Of a stretch of 64,000 bases of DNA, positions 25,670 through 34,656 are shown piece after piece. Where the stretch lies: positions 496,001 through 560,000 of the forward strand of contig NZ_CP059164.1 of the NCBI RefSeq assembly GCF_013466985.1. Reading direction: 5' to 3'. Source of the stretch: Nocardioides ungokensis. Its GTDB lineage: Bacteria > Actinomycetota > Actinomycetes > Propionibacteriales > Nocardioidaceae. Made by a program: the position numbers and the translations under genes. Numbering within the stretch: position 1 is the stretch's first letter; every line of letters starts with the position of its first letter. Below the pieces are notes generated by a model. The model was given only the letters and a program-made list of their open reading frames with translations. It did no database searches and was not told the DNA's origin.

Positions 25670-25700
25670 CGGCCCCTCCCGAGCTCCTCGGGAGGGGCCG
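25670..25700 (+). terminator. Strong intrinsic terminator after the PAP2 gene
   Basis: A 14-bp perfect stem (CGGCCCCTCCCGAG and its complement) with a 3-nt loop CTC, followed by TTCC. Confidence 0.8.
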
Positions 25701-25816
25701 TTCCGTGGGCGGCCACTCGCCACTTCGAGAATTACATCCTTGTAGTTCGTCAAGGCGACACGCCGGGGGTCAGAGAAAAAGTTGAGGAAAATGTTTCTTT
25801 TGTGACTGATGAGCAC

Positions 25817-25822
25817 TAGCGT
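25817..25822 (+). promoter_or_regulatory. -10 box of the NlpC/P60 gene
   Basis: TAGCGT at the end of an AT-rich stretch (about 25725-25815, with GAGAAAAAGTTGAGGAAAATG) that stands out from its surroundings. The leader to GTG 25889 is about 60 nt. A regulator binding the AT-rich part is possible, but no known site is recognised. Confidence 0.45.
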
Positions 25823-25888
25823 GCTCCAAGTGTCGCGGGTGACAAGGCAGTCATCCGCGGTCCTGAACCAGTGACGAGAGGCCGAGAC

Positions 25889-27229
25889 GTGCGTGCAATG
25901 GGGATCGCAACCGCGATCGCGCTGACCATGGTGGCCGGCGGTTCCGTCGCCGGTGTCGCCGTCGCCGACGACCACACGATGCCGTCACGCCACGACGTGC
26001 AGCAGTCGCGGGAGGCGGTCCGCGGAGCCGCGGCCGACGTCGAGTCGGTCCGGGCCCAGCTCGTGCTGGCCAACCAGCGCCTCGAGGCATCGGCGCAGCG
26101 CGCGGCCCAGGCCGCGGAGGCGTTCAACGGCGCCCGCTGGGAGCTCCAGCAGGCCCGCAAGGCCGCCCGCGACGCCCAGGAGCACTCCCGCATCGCCGCG
26201 GCCGACGTCGAGCGCCAGCGCGAGGTGTACGGCGACGCGGTGGTCAGCTCGTACGAGATGACCCCCGGCCTGAGCGCCCTGTCGGCGATCGCGAAGTCCG
26301 ACGGCATCCGCACCGTCATCGAGCGGGCGACCACGGTGCAGAACGCCGAGTCCGCGCTCGACGACCGCTACGACGAGTTCCGCGCGTCGGCCACCATCGC
26401 CGACGTCGCCACCCAGCAGGCGAAGGACGCGCAGGCTGCGGCGACCGCCGCCGCCGAGAAGGCCCGCGCGGCCCGCGACGCCGCCCAGGCGGCCGAGGAT
26501 GCCGCCGCTTCCGAGTCGCAGTCGATCGCCGCGGAGAAGACGCGGCTGATCGCGCAGCTGGCCCACCTGCAGCACGTGAGTGTCCAGCTGGCCCAGCGCC
26601 GGCAGGCTGCCCTGGAGGCCAAGGCGGCGGCCGCCGCGGCAGCCGCGGCGCAGCACCAGGCGGAGCTCGAGGCCCAGCAGGCCGCCCAGCAGGCCGCCCA
26701 CCAGGCCGCCCAGCAGGCCCACGAACAAGCCCAGCAGCAGGCCCAGCAGCACGCGCAACAGCCGTCCTCGACCGGCGGCTCGGACCACTCCGGCACGAAC
26801 CCTGGTCCCAGCACGCCGCCCGCTCCGCCCGCCCCGCCCGCGCCGCCAGCCCCTCCGGCTCCGGCGTCGGGCGCCCAGGGCGCGATCAGCTTCGCGCGGG
26901 CCCAGATCGGCGAGCCCTACGTCTGGGGTGCCGCCGGCCCGAACGCCTGGGACTGCTCCGGCCTGACCATGGGCAGCTGGCGTGCCGGCGGGATCTCCCT
27001 GCCGCACTACTCGGTGGCGCAGTACGAGCAGTCCACGCCGGTCTCCTTCTCCTCCCTCCAGCCCGGTGACCTCGTCTTCTGGGGCTCGTCGAGCAGCCCG
27101 TCGTCGATCTACCACGTCGCGCTCTACATCGGCGGCGGCGAGATCATCGAGGCGCCGCGGACCGGCGTCCCGGTGCGGGAGTCGTCCATCTACGCCTGGA
27201 CCCTGCCCAACTTCTACGCCCGTCCCTGA
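25889..27229 (+). CDS. Secreted NlpC/P60 peptidoglycan endopeptidase with coiled-coil N-terminus (RipA-like layout)
   Basis: A 446-residue exported cell-wall hydrolase. A signal peptide ends near AGVAVADDH. Residues about 35-270 form an Ala/Gln/Glu/Arg-rich coiled coil. A Gln-Ala-rich stretch and a Pro-Ala linker (PPAPPAPPAPPAPPAPP) lead to a C-terminal NlpC/P60 domain with Cys356 in NAWDCSGLT and His409 in IYHVALYIGGG, the catalytic pair that cuts D-Glu to diamino-acid bonds. GTG 25889 is chosen for GAGAGG 7 nt upstream. Likely active at the septum, as RipA is. Confidence 0.9.
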   Translation: MRAMGIATAIALTMVAGGSVAGVAVADDHTMPSRHDVQQSREAVRGAAADVESVRAQLVLANQRLEASAQRAAQAAEAFNGARWELQQARKAARDAQEHSRIAAADVERQREVYGDAVVSSYEMTPGLSALSAIAKSDGIRTVIERATTVQNAESALDDRYDEFRASATIADVATQQAKDAQAAATAAAEKARAARDAAQAAEDAAASESQSIAAEKTRLIAQLAHLQHVSVQLAQRRQAALEAKAAAAAAAAAQHQAELEAQQAAQQAAHQAAQQAHEQAQQQAQQHAQQPSSTGGSDHSGTNPGPSTPPAPPAPPAPPAPPAPASGAQGAISFARAQIGEPYVWGAAGPNAWDCSGLTMGSWRAGGISLPHYSVAQYEQSTPVSFSSLQPGDLVFWGSSSSPSSIYHVALYIGGGEIIEAPRTGVPVRESSIYAWTLPNFYARP

Positions 27230-27241
27230 CCGCCCGTCCCC

Positions 27242-27264
27242 GACCGGGAGCCGGCGGCCCGGTC
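27242..27264 (+). terminator. Hairpin after the NlpC/P60 gene
   Basis: GACCGGG, a 9-nt loop, CCCGGTC. It is followed by two copies of a 12-bp direct repeat (GTCCCGGTCKCA, 27262-27285). Confidence 0.45.
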
Positions 27265-27313
27265 CCGGTCTCAGTCCCGGTCGCAGTCGGTTTCCGGACC
27301 CCCGGCGCGTGGG

Positions 27314-27319
27314 TACGTT
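27314..27319 (+). promoter_or_regulatory. -10 box of a leaderless acyl-CoA oxidase-like gene
   Basis: TACGTT, then 6 nt, then ATG 27326. Confidence 0.6.
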
Positions 27320-27325
27320 GACGCC

Positions 27326-29335
27326 ATGGCCACCGACACCGTGCCCCCGACCGCGTCCTCCGCAGCGACAGGGGGCGCGGAGGCGTCCCGCTACGTCCAG
27401 CCCGAGGTCGACGTCCCGGCGCTGACCGCGCTCCTCGACGGCAAGTACGCCGAGGTCCGTGGCCTGGTGCGCACCAACCTCGCGGAGTACGCCTCCATCC
27501 TCGAGGAGGCCGAGACGATGTCGCGCGCGGAGTTCCGCGAGCGGGTCAAGGAGGTCGTCGTCGAGATGGCCTCGACGGGCCAGACCGGCATGGGCTTCCC
27601 GGAGGAGTACGGCGGCGGGGGCGACATCGGCGCCTCGGTGGCGGCGTTCGAGACCCTGGCCTACGGCGACCTGTCGGTGCTGGTGAAGGTCGGCGTGCAG
27701 TTCGGTCTCTTCGGTGGCGCGATCCTCCAGCTCGGCACCCGCGAGCACCACGAGGCCTACCTGCCCGACCTGATCACCGGGAAGCTGATGGGCTGCTTCG
27801 CGATGACCGAGTCCGGGCACGGCTCCAACGTGCAGGCGCTCGGCACCGTCGCGACCTACGACGTGGCGACCCAGGAGTTCGTGATCACCACCCACGGCGA
27901 CCAGGCGCGCAAGGACTACATCGGCAACGCCGCGGTGCACGCCGAGGTGGCCGTGGTCTTCGCCCAGCTCGAGGTGGCCGGCACCTCCCACGGGGTGCAC
28001 GCCTTTGTCGTACCGATCCGGAGTGGCGGCAAGCCCTGCGCCGGCGTCCGCATCGAGGACGACGGCGCCAAGATGGGGCTCAACGGCGTCGACAACGGGC
28101 GGCTGTGGTTCGACGGCGTCCGGGTGCCCCGCACCGCGCTGCTCAACCGGTTCGCCGACGTCACGCCCGCGGGCGTGTACCGGAGCGAGATCGACAACCC
28201 CAACCGCCGGTTCTTCACGATGCTCGGCACCTTGGTCCAGGGCCGGGTCTGCGTGGGTGGGGCCGGGATCAACGCCGCCAAGGTGGCGCTCGCGATCGCG
28301 GTGAAGTACGCCCTGCGGCGCCGCCAGTTCGAGGCGAGCTCCGACGAGCAGGAGGAGCTGCTCCTCGACTACGGGATGCACCAGCGCCGGCTGCTTCCGC
28401 TGCTGGCACGCACCTACGCCCTGCACTTCGCGCAGGAGGTCGTGGCCTCCCAGCTGCACGACGTGTTCTCCGCGGACCCGTCGGCGGGCGAGGATGCGGA
28501 GCAGGCGCGGCGTGAGCTGGAGTCGCGCGCCGCGGGGACCAAGGCCCTCGGCACCTGGCACGGCACCCGCACGATCCAGGAGTGCCGGGAGGCGTGCGGT
28601 GGGGCGGGCTACCTGGCGGTCAACCGGTTCGCCGCCCTCAAGGCCGACACCGACGTGTTCACGACCTTCGAGGGTGACAACCACGTGCTGCTCCAGCTCG
28701 TGGCCAAGGGGCTGCTCACCGACTACTCCAGCGACTTCGAGGACCTCGACCAGTTCGGCATGGTGCGCTTCGTCGCGGGGATGGCCGTCGACACCGTGAT
28801 CGAGAGGACCAACGTCCACAAGCTGCTGGAGCGGATCAAGGACATCCTCCCGGGCGGCGACGAGTGGGACCAGGAGGCCGGGCTGCTCGACCCGGACTAC
28901 CAGCTGACGATGCTGCGCTTCCGCGAGGAGCACATGCTGGCTGGGGTCGCCCGCCGGCTGAAGCGGGGCATCGACCAAGGGATGAACCCGGGCGTGGTCT
29001 TCTCGCGGGTGCAGGACCACGTGATCGCGGCGGCGCGTGCGCACGTGGAGCGCCTCGTCCTCGAGGCGTTCGTCGCCAAGGTCCGCGCCCTGCCCGAGAG
29101 CGACCTCAAGGTCGCGCTGAACCTGCTCTGCGACCTGCACGCCCTCGCCACGATCGAGGCCGACCGTGCCTGGTTCATGGAGCACGGCCGGCTCACGGTG
29201 GCGCGGTCCAAGTCGATCAGCCGCGAGATCGGCAGCCTGTGCCGCAAGATCCGTCCGCTCGCCGGGGACCTCGTCGACGCCTTCGACGTCCCGGTGGAGA
29301 TGCTGCGCTCACCCGACCTGGTGGGCCCGGCCTGA
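27326..29335 (+). CDS. Acyl-CoA oxidase/dehydrogenase family flavoprotein
   Basis: A 669-residue enzyme, the length of acyl-CoA oxidases rather than simple dehydrogenases (about 390). MGFPEEYGGGGDIGASV and CFAMTESGHGSNVQALGTVA are the FAD-contacting parts of the dehydrogenase core. FTTFEGDNHVLLQLVAKGLL contains the Glu that acts as base in this branch. The C-terminal third is the helical domain found in oxidases. It would introduce a double bond into a fatty acyl-CoA in beta-oxidation; whether O2 or ETF is the acceptor cannot be read from sequence. Confidence 0.88.
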   Translation: MATDTVPPTASSAATGGAEASRYVQPEVDVPALTALLDGKYAEVRGLVRTNLAEYASILEEAETMSRAEFRERVKEVVVEMASTGQTGMGFPEEYGGGGDIGASVAAFETLAYGDLSVLVKVGVQFGLFGGAILQLGTREHHEAYLPDLITGKLMGCFAMTESGHGSNVQALGTVATYDVATQEFVITTHGDQARKDYIGNAAVHAEVAVVFAQLEVAGTSHGVHAFVVPIRSGGKPCAGVRIEDDGAKMGLNGVDNGRLWFDGVRVPRTALLNRFADVTPAGVYRSEIDNPNRRFFTMLGTLVQGRVCVGGAGINAAKVALAIAVKYALRRRQFEASSDEQEELLLDYGMHQRRLLPLLARTYALHFAQEVVASQLHDVFSADPSAGEDAEQARRELESRAAGTKALGTWHGTRTIQECREACGGAGYLAVNRFAALKADTDVFTTFEGDNHVLLQLVAKGLLTDYSSDFEDLDQFGMVRFVAGMAVDTVIERTNVHKLLERIKDILPGGDEWDQEAGLLDPDYQLTMLRFREEHMLAGVARRLKRGIDQGMNPGVVFSRVQDHVIAAARAHVERLVLEAFVAKVRALPESDLKVALNLLCDLHALATIEADRAWFMEHGRLTVARSKSISREIGSLCRKIRPLAGDLVDAFDVPVEMLRSPDLVGPA

Positions 29336-29359
29336 GCCTGACCGGGCCCGCAACGACGA

Positions 29360-29387
29360 CGATCCCCCCGCAACAGCGGGGGGATCG
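29360..29387. terminator. Bidirectional terminator between the acyl-CoA oxidase-like gene and ppa
   Basis: CGATCCCCCCG, loop CAACAG, CGGGGGGATCG: an 11-bp perfect stem between convergent genes. Confidence 0.75.
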
Positions 29388-29410
29388 TGGGTGTCAGGGG
29401 AGCGAGGCGC

Positions 29411-29932
29411 TCAGTGCGTGTGGCCGGCTGCCTTCGCCCGCTCGAACGACGCCTGGACCTCGGCCTCGGCCTCGGTGCGTCCCACCCACTCGGCGCCCTC
29501 GACGGACTTGCCGGGCTCGAGGTCCTTGTAGACCTCGAAGAAGTGCTGGATCTCGAGGCGGTCGAACTTCGAGACGTGGTTGATGTCGCGCAGGTGCTCC
29601 AGGCGCGGGTCGTGCGTGGGGACGCACAGGACCTTGTCGTCGCCGCCGGCCTCGTCGGTCATGCGGAACATGCCGATCGCGCGGCACTTGATCAGGCAGC
29701 CGGGGAAGGTCGGCGCCTGGAGGATGACCAGCGCGTCCAGCGGGTCGCCGTCCTGGCCGAGGGTGTTCTCGATGTAGCCGTAGTCCTCGGGGTACGCCGT
29801 CGACGTGAAGAGCATGCGGTCGAGGCGGATCCGACCGGTCTCGTGGTCGACCTCGTACTTGTTGCGCGAGCCCTTGGGGATCTCCACGAGTACGTCGAAC
29901 TCCAGCACGTCATCCTCCGCGATCGTCGTCAT
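29411..29932 (-). CDS. ppa: Inorganic pyrophosphatase
   Basis: A 173-residue family I pyrophosphatase that splits PPi to two phosphates. Key parts are [39 protein letters not shown] with the metal-binding Asp cluster, and [16 protein letters not shown]. Length and motifs fit the cytosolic enzyme. ATG 29932 has GGGGA upstream. It is divergent from dacB across a 100-bp region containing a palindrome. Confidence 0.96.
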   Translation of the reverse strand: MTTIAEDDVLEFDVLVEIPKGSRNKYEVDHETGRIRLDRMLFTSTAYPEDYGYIENTLGQDGDPLDALVILQAPTFPGCLIKCRAIGMFRMTDEAGGDDKVLCVPTHDPRLEHLRDINHVSKFDRLEIQHFFEVYKDLEPGKSVEGAEWVGRTEAEAEVQASFERAKAAGHTH

Positions 29933-29991
29933 CGGTCCCCGTCGGACCGGCTGTCGGTGTGGGCCCCTCGGTCGGGGCGCAGGACAGTCTC

Positions 29992-30016
29992 GCGCACAAT
30001 GTGCGCAAACGCGCAC
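29992..30016. promoter_or_regulatory. Triple half-site palindrome between ppa and the DD-carboxypeptidase gene
   Basis: GCGCAC-AAT-GTGCGC-AAAC-GCGCAC. The middle half-site can pair with either neighbour, giving two overlapping perfect 6-bp inverted repeats. It lies 17 nt before the GTG at 30034 and 59 nt before ppa, a good place for an operator. CACAAT within it could be a -10 box. Confidence 0.45.
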
Positions 30017-30033
30017 TCGGGAAGGGGCAATCG

Positions 30034-31485
30034 GTGGTCGGACGTGACACACGCCACGCTCGGCGGTCCGGCGACCCGATCCTGCGCTGGCTCCCCGTCC
30101 TGCTGGTCCTGGTGCTCCTCGGCTCGGCCGCCGCGGCGTACCGCTTCGAGCTCGGACCGCGCTGGTTCGGCACCGAGCCGGCGGACCCGGTGCACAACCC
30201 CGCGGCGGTCGCACCGCCCAGCGGCCTGACCCTGCGCCCCCCTGCGGCGCCCGCGCCGGTGGCCCCGGCGGTCGACGCCGCGGCGCCGCTGGACGGGGCG
30301 TCGGTACGCCGCGCCCTGGCCCGCCCGCTGAAGGACCCGGACCTCGGACGGCACGTCCTCGCCACGGTCGCGACGCTGGACGGGGCGAAGCCGGTCTTCG
30401 AGCACGGCAGCGGCGTCGCGATGCCGGCCTCCACCATGAAGCTGCTGACCACCACGGCCGCCCTCGCGACGCTCGGCCCGGAGCACACGTTCTCCACGAA
30501 GGTCGTCCGCGAGGGCGGCGGCCGGATCGTCCTGGTCGGCGGCGGGGACCCGTTCCTGGCGAGCCGGCCGGTCAGCCCGTCGACGTACCCGCACCGCGCG
30601 GACGTGGTGACGCTGGCCCGCTCCACCGCTCGCGCGCTGCAGCAGAAGGGCATCCGCCGGGTCCACCTCGGCTACGACGCGTCGCTCTTCACCGGCCCCC
30701 GGGTCGACCCGCACTGGCCGGCCGACTACGTCCCCGACGGTGTGGTCGCGCCCATCACCTCGCTGTGGGTCGACGAGGGTCGTCCCCCGAGCGGCATCGG
30801 CCGGGTGGCGGACCCGCCGGCGACCGCGGCGGCGACCTTCGCCGCGGCCCTGGGCCGCGCCGGCATCAAGGTCGTCGGGGTGCCCCGGGCCCAGCGCGCC
30901 GACCCGCACGCCACGCCGGTGGCGAGCGTCGAGAGCCCGCCGCTGTCGCAGATCGTCGAGCAGATCCTGCTCGTGAGCGACAACGAGGGCGCCGAGGTGC
31001 TCTCGCACCAGGTCGGCATCGCCACCGGTGGCCAGGGGTCCTTCGTCGACGGTGCCCGCGGCGTGACGAGGGTGCTGGGCGGGCTCGGGATCCCGCTGGA
31101 CGGGGCCGTGGTCCACGACGGCAGCGGCCTCTCCCGCCAGGACCGGTTGGACCCGGACACGCTGGCGGCGGTGCTGGCCCTCGCGGCCTCCGACGACCAT
31201 CCCGAGCTGCGTCCGGTGGTCACCGGACTGCCGGTCTCGGGGTTCACCGGCTCCCTGGAGGACCGCTTCGCCGACGCCGCCCCCCAGGGTCGGGGCCGGG
31301 TGCGCGCCAAGACGGGCACGCTGACCGGGGTGAGCGCCCTGGCGGGTGTCGCCACCGACGTGACCGGCGACCCGATGGTCTTCGTGCTGATGGCCGACCG
31401 GGTCGCCGTCCCCGACACCCTGGCCGCCCGGGACGCGCTCGACCGCCTCGCCGCGGACCTCGGCGCCTGTCGCTGCGGGGGATGA
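30034..31485 (+). CDS. dacB: D-alanyl-D-alanine carboxypeptidase/endopeptidase (PBP4, DacB type)
   Basis: A 483-residue serine peptidase with an N-terminal membrane anchor or signal ([21 protein letters not shown]). The catalytic motifs are SxxK in [12 protein letters not shown] in [13 protein letters not shown] and KTG in [11 protein letters not shown]. The large insert between SxxK and SDN is typical of class C PBP4 proteins. It trims or cuts peptidoglycan peptides outside the membrane. GTG 30034 was chosen because AAGGGG lies 7 nt upstream; an earlier in-frame GTG overlaps the palindrome. Confidence 0.9.
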   Translation: MVGRDTRHARRSGDPILRWLPVLLVLVLLGSAAAAYRFELGPRWFGTEPADPVHNPAAVAPPSGLTLRPPAAPAPVAPAVDAAAPLDGASVRRALARPLKDPDLGRHVLATVATLDGAKPVFEHGSGVAMPASTMKLLTTTAALATLGPEHTFSTKVVREGGGRIVLVGGGDPFLASRPVSPSTYPHRADVVTLARSTARALQQKGIRRVHLGYDASLFTGPRVDPHWPADYVPDGVVAPITSLWVDEGRPPSGIGRVADPPATAAATFAAALGRAGIKVVGVPRAQRADPHATPVASVESPPLSQIVEQILLVSDNEGAEVLSHQVGIATGGQGSFVDGARGVTRVLGGLGIPLDGAVVHDGSGLSRQDRLDPDTLAAVLALAASDDHPELRPVVTGLPVSGFTGSLEDRFADAAPQGRGRVRAKTGTLTGVSALAGVATDVTGDPMVFVLMADRVAVPDTLAARDALDRLAADLGACRCGG

Positions 31486-31535
31486 GCTCGCGTCCGCTCT
31501 CGTGAGTAGCGGCCACGCGGATTGCCCGACGTGGG

Positions 31536-31541
31536 TACGGT
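31536..31541 (+). promoter_or_regulatory. -10 box of the leaderless zincin-tilS operon
   Basis: TACGGT, then 6 nt, then ATG 31548. Confidence 0.6.
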
Positions 31542-31547
31542 CGAGCC

Positions 31548-32588
31548 ATGACGAACAACCCGGCTTCGGCCATGGTCGACTGGGACCTCGCGGTCTCGCT
31601 CGGCTCCCGCGTGGCCGGCGACGGGCCCCGGGTCAGTCCGGACGAGGCAGCAGCGGCCGTGGCCGAGCTGCGCGCCGGCGCGAACCGGTCCACCGGCCTG
31701 GTCCGCGAGTTCACCGGCCTGGTGGCCGAGGAGCGGACCGCGCCCGTCGTGGTCGTCGACCGGCCGGGCTGGATCCAGGCCAACGCCGACAGCTTCGCCA
31801 CCATCCTCGGGCCGGTGATCGAGCAGCTCGCCGCGAAGAAGGGGCAGCCCAGCGGCGTCGCGCTCGCGGTCGGGTCGAAGATCACCGGTGCGGAGGTGGG
31901 CGGCCTGCTCGGCTTCCTCGCCGGCAAGGTGCTCGGCCAGTTCGACCCGTTCTTCGGGCCCGCGGGTCGACTGCTCCTGGTCGCGCCCAACATCGTGCAC
32001 GTCGAGCGGGAGCTCGACGCCCTGCCCCGCGACTTCCGGCTGTGGGTGTGCCTGCACGAGGAGACCCACCGGGTGCAGTTCACGGCGGTGCCCTGGATGC
32101 GCGACCACCTCTTCGGTGAGATGCAGCAGATCGCCGAGACGCTCGAGCCCACCAAGCTCCTCGACGACGGCCTCAAGCGCGTGACGGAGGCCATCAAGGG
32201 CGGCGGCGGATCCAGCCTGATCGACGCGATCGGGACGCCTGAGCAGAAGGAGATCATCGAGCGCGTCACCGGCGTGATGTCGCTGCTCGAGGGCCATGCA
32301 GACGTGGTCATGGACGGCGTGGGGCCGACCGTGATCCCGACGGTCGCCGAGATCCGGCGCAGCTTCGACCGCCGCCGCAAGGGCGTGGGTCCCCTGGACC
32401 GCGTGCTGCGCCGCCTGCTCGGCCTGGACGCGAAGATGGCGCAGTACCGCGACGGCGCGGCGTTCGTCCGCGGTGTGGTGGGCAAGGTCGGCATGCACGA
32501 GTTCAACGCGGTGTGGGACCGCCCCGAGAACCTCCCCACCAAGGCCGAGATCGGCGAGCCCGCGGCCTGGGTGTCCCGGGTGCTGTGA
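31548..32588 (+). CDS. Zinc-dependent metalloprotease-like protein (actinobacterial zincin family)
   Basis: A 346-residue protein with the zincin motif HEETH in RLWVCLHEETHRVQF, followed by a long helix-rich part with EGHADVVMDGVG, which may supply the third ligand. It fits the actinobacterial family once named after F420 biosynthesis by genome association; its substrate is unknown. In actinobacteria it usually sits directly upstream of tilS, as here, with a 4-nt overlap (GTGA). Confidence 0.85.
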   Translation: MTNNPASAMVDWDLAVSLGSRVAGDGPRVSPDEAAAAVAELRAGANRSTGLVREFTGLVAEERTAPVVVVDRPGWIQANADSFATILGPVIEQLAAKKGQPSGVALAVGSKITGAEVGGLLGFLAGKVLGQFDPFFGPAGRLLLVAPNIVHVERELDALPRDFRLWVCLHEETHRVQFTAVPWMRDHLFGEMQQIAETLEPTKLLDDGLKRVTEAIKGGGGSSLIDAIGTPEQKEIIERVTGVMSLLEGHADVVMDGVGPTVIPTVAEIRRSFDRRRKGVGPLDRVLRRLLGLDAKMAQYRDGAAFVRGVVGKVGMHEFNAVWDRPENLPTKAEIGEPAAWVSRVL

Positions 32589-33574
32589 GCCTGCACCCGG
32601 CCGTCGCGGCCGTACGCCGCGGCGTACGCCGGTGCCTGGCGGACCTCGAGCCGGGCAGCACGGTCGTGGTGGCGTGCTCCGGTGGCGCGGACTCGCTGGC
32701 GCTGCTCGCGGCGACCGTCTTCGAGGCGAGGACGGGCTCGCTGCGCGTCGTCGGCGCCACCGTGGACCACGGGCTGCAGCCGGGCTCGGCGGCGCACGCG
32801 GACCGCGTCGTGGCCCAGATGGCGGCGCTGGGGGCGGATGAGACGCTCACGGCCCGGGTGCAGGTGGAGGGCGGAGGCCTGGGTCCCGAGGCGGCGGCGC
32901 GGCGGGCGAGGTACGCCGTCCTCGAACAGGTCGCCGAGCACACCGGTGCGGTCGCGGTCCTGCTCGGCCACACCCGTGACGACCAGGCCGAGACGGTGCT
33001 GCTCGGCCTCACCCGGGGGTCCGGCGGCCGGTCCCTCGCCGGCATGCGCCGCTCCTTCGACCACTACCGCCGACCGCTGCTCGACGTCGCTCGCGCCGAC
33101 ACGGTCACCGCCTGCCAGGTCGAGGGCATCGACTACTGGGACGACCCCCACAACCACGACCCCGGCTTCACCCGGGTGCGGGTGCGCGAGACCGTGCTGC
33201 CCCTGCTCGAGCGCGAGCTGGGACCCGGCGTCGCCGAGGCCCTGGCCCGCACCGCCGAGCAGGTCCGCGACGACGTGGACCTGCTCGACGACCTGGCCGA
33301 GGCCGACTGGGAGCGACTGCGCACCGACGAGGGCTCGCTGCCGGCCGACCGTCTCGCGCTGCTGCCCGCGCCCGTGCGACGGCGGGTGCTCCGGTTGGCC
33401 GCCCTGGCGGCCGGGTCGCCCGCCTCGGAGCTGTTCCACGACCACGTGCTGGCCCTGGACGCCCTCGTCACCGACTGGCACGGACAGAAGTGGATCGACC
33501 TGCCCGGCCACCTGCGGTGCCGGGCGCAGCGCGGGACTGCTGGTGTTCACCGCGAGGTGCTTGCGCAGGAGTAG
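32585..33574 (+). CDS. tilS: tRNA(Ile)-lysidine synthetase
   Basis: A 329-residue N-type ATP pyrophosphatase that attaches lysine to C34 of tRNA-Ile2 so that it reads AUA. The P-loop SGGADS is at residues 32-37, VDHGLQPGS follows, and LGHTRDDQAETVL is the family motif. Start GTG 32585 overlaps the zincin stop. The C-terminus may be affected by an extra G near 33533: without it the protein would read GLLVFTAR and run to a stop at 33599. Confidence 0.92.
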   Translation: MSLHPAVAAVRRGVRRCLADLEPGSTVVVACSGGADSLALLAATVFEARTGSLRVVGATVDHGLQPGSAAHADRVVAQMAALGADETLTARVQVEGGGLGPEAAARRARYAVLEQVAEHTGAVAVLLGHTRDDQAETVLLGLTRGSGGRSLAGMRRSFDHYRRPLLDVARADTVTACQVEGIDYWDDPHNHDPGFTRVRVRETVLPLLERELGPGVAEALARTAEQVRDDVDLLDDLAEADWERLRTDEGSLPADRLALLPAPVRRRVLRLAALAAGSPASELFHDHVLALDALVTDWHGQKWIDLPGHLRCRAQRGTAGVHREVLAQE

Positions 33575-33611
33575 GTTGACCTCCGCAACCATGGAGTGAC
33601 GGGGGAGAGCA

Positions 33612-34575
33612 ATGCGGCGGGTGGGTTCTGTCCTGGTGGCGGCGCTGCTCGGCGGTGTCCGTCCTGGCAGGGGCCACGACGGCGGACGCGGCCGACGGGC
33701 CGCCGACCAACACGGCTCGCCCCGCGATCACGGGTGTGGTGGCGGTGGGGAAGACCGTCACCGCCGACCCCGGGACGTGGGACCCGGCCGACGTCACCTA
33801 CGCCTACACCTGGTTCGTCGACGGCCAGCAGGCGGGGGCCGGCGAGCAGTACACCCCGACCGCCGCCGACGAAGGGCACGCGCTCAGCGTCGAGGTGTCC
33901 GCCTCGCAGCACGGCGGCCCGGACGGCACCGCGACCTCGGAGCCGGTGACCGTGCTGGGTGCAGCCCCGCAGAACGTCGAGGCCCCCGAGGTCTCGGGCG
34001 CGTTCGGCGTGGGCGGGATCCTTCAGGTCAGCGACGGCACCTGGGACGCCGACGGGCTGACGTTCACCTACCAGTGGATGCGCGGCGACACACAGATCGC
34101 CGGCGCGACCGGCTCCTCGTACCAATCCACCTGGGAGGACTGCAACCAGGACCTCGATGTCGTCGTCACTGCCCATCTGGCAGGTCACGCGGACGGGGTC
34201 GCAGCCACGCCCATATTCAGGGTTTCCTGCTACTACTGCATGTGCGACGCCCCGACCGCCGTCCGGATACACGTGCCCGAGCACGTGACGACGCAGGACC
34301 GCGCGCAGATCCGGGTTCGCATCGAATCCGCGGGCAGTGCGAATCCCAGCACCGGCACGGTCACCCTGCGTGTCACGTCCGTGAAGCGCCGCGTCCACGC
34401 TCGGTGGGTCCACACTGCGCGCCTGCACCCGGACGACCGCAGCCGGGTCACGTTCCGGTTGCCGCGACTCGCCGTGAGCAAGTTCGCCGTACATGCCGAG
34501 TACGACAGCCCGCCCGGCTCCCAGTTCATGGACGCTGTCAACGTGACGACGTTCAAGGTCGTGCAAGACCGCTGA
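33612..34575 (+). CDS. Secreted Ig-like domain protein, copy 1 (signal-peptide region frameshifted)
   Basis: About 320 residues after repair. The N-terminus MRRVGSVLVAALLG is a signal peptide start, read from ATG 33612 with GGGGGAG upstream; the rest (SVLAGATTADAADGPPTNT and on) is in another frame, and about two bases are missing near 33650 relative to copy 2. Two Ig-like repeats of the VGKTVTADPGTWDPADVTYAY and QWMRGDTQIAGATGSSY kind are followed by a Cys cluster (CYYCMC) and a C-terminal beta-rich domain. Probably a surface or secreted protein; partner unknown. Confidence 0.65.
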
Positions 34576-34656
34576 CCCGGCTTCGGGTCGCCGGCGGATG
34601 GTCGTCGCGAGCAGGAGTAGGTTGACCTCCGCGACCATGGAGTGCGGGGGAGAGCA

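Noticed and set aside
25823..25888. A c-di-AMP (ydaO-type) riboswitch before the NlpC/P60 gene
   Set aside because: Actinobacterial cell-wall hydrolase genes often have this riboswitch, and disA is in the window, but the leader here is only about 60 nt and lacks the conserved ydaO blocks.
26815..26870. Pro-Ala repeat (PPAPPAPP) in the NlpC/P60 protein as a mobile or CRISPR-like repeat
   Set aside because: It encodes the flexible linker common in exported cell-wall hydrolases; no spacers or regular DNA repeats.
25985..29185. A very long open frame on the minus strand opposite the NlpC/P60 and acyl-CoA oxidase-like genes
   Set aside because: It mirrors two well-supported plus-strand genes, crosses their intergenic region, and its translation has no family-like sequence. 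Long antisense frames are expected at over 70% GC.
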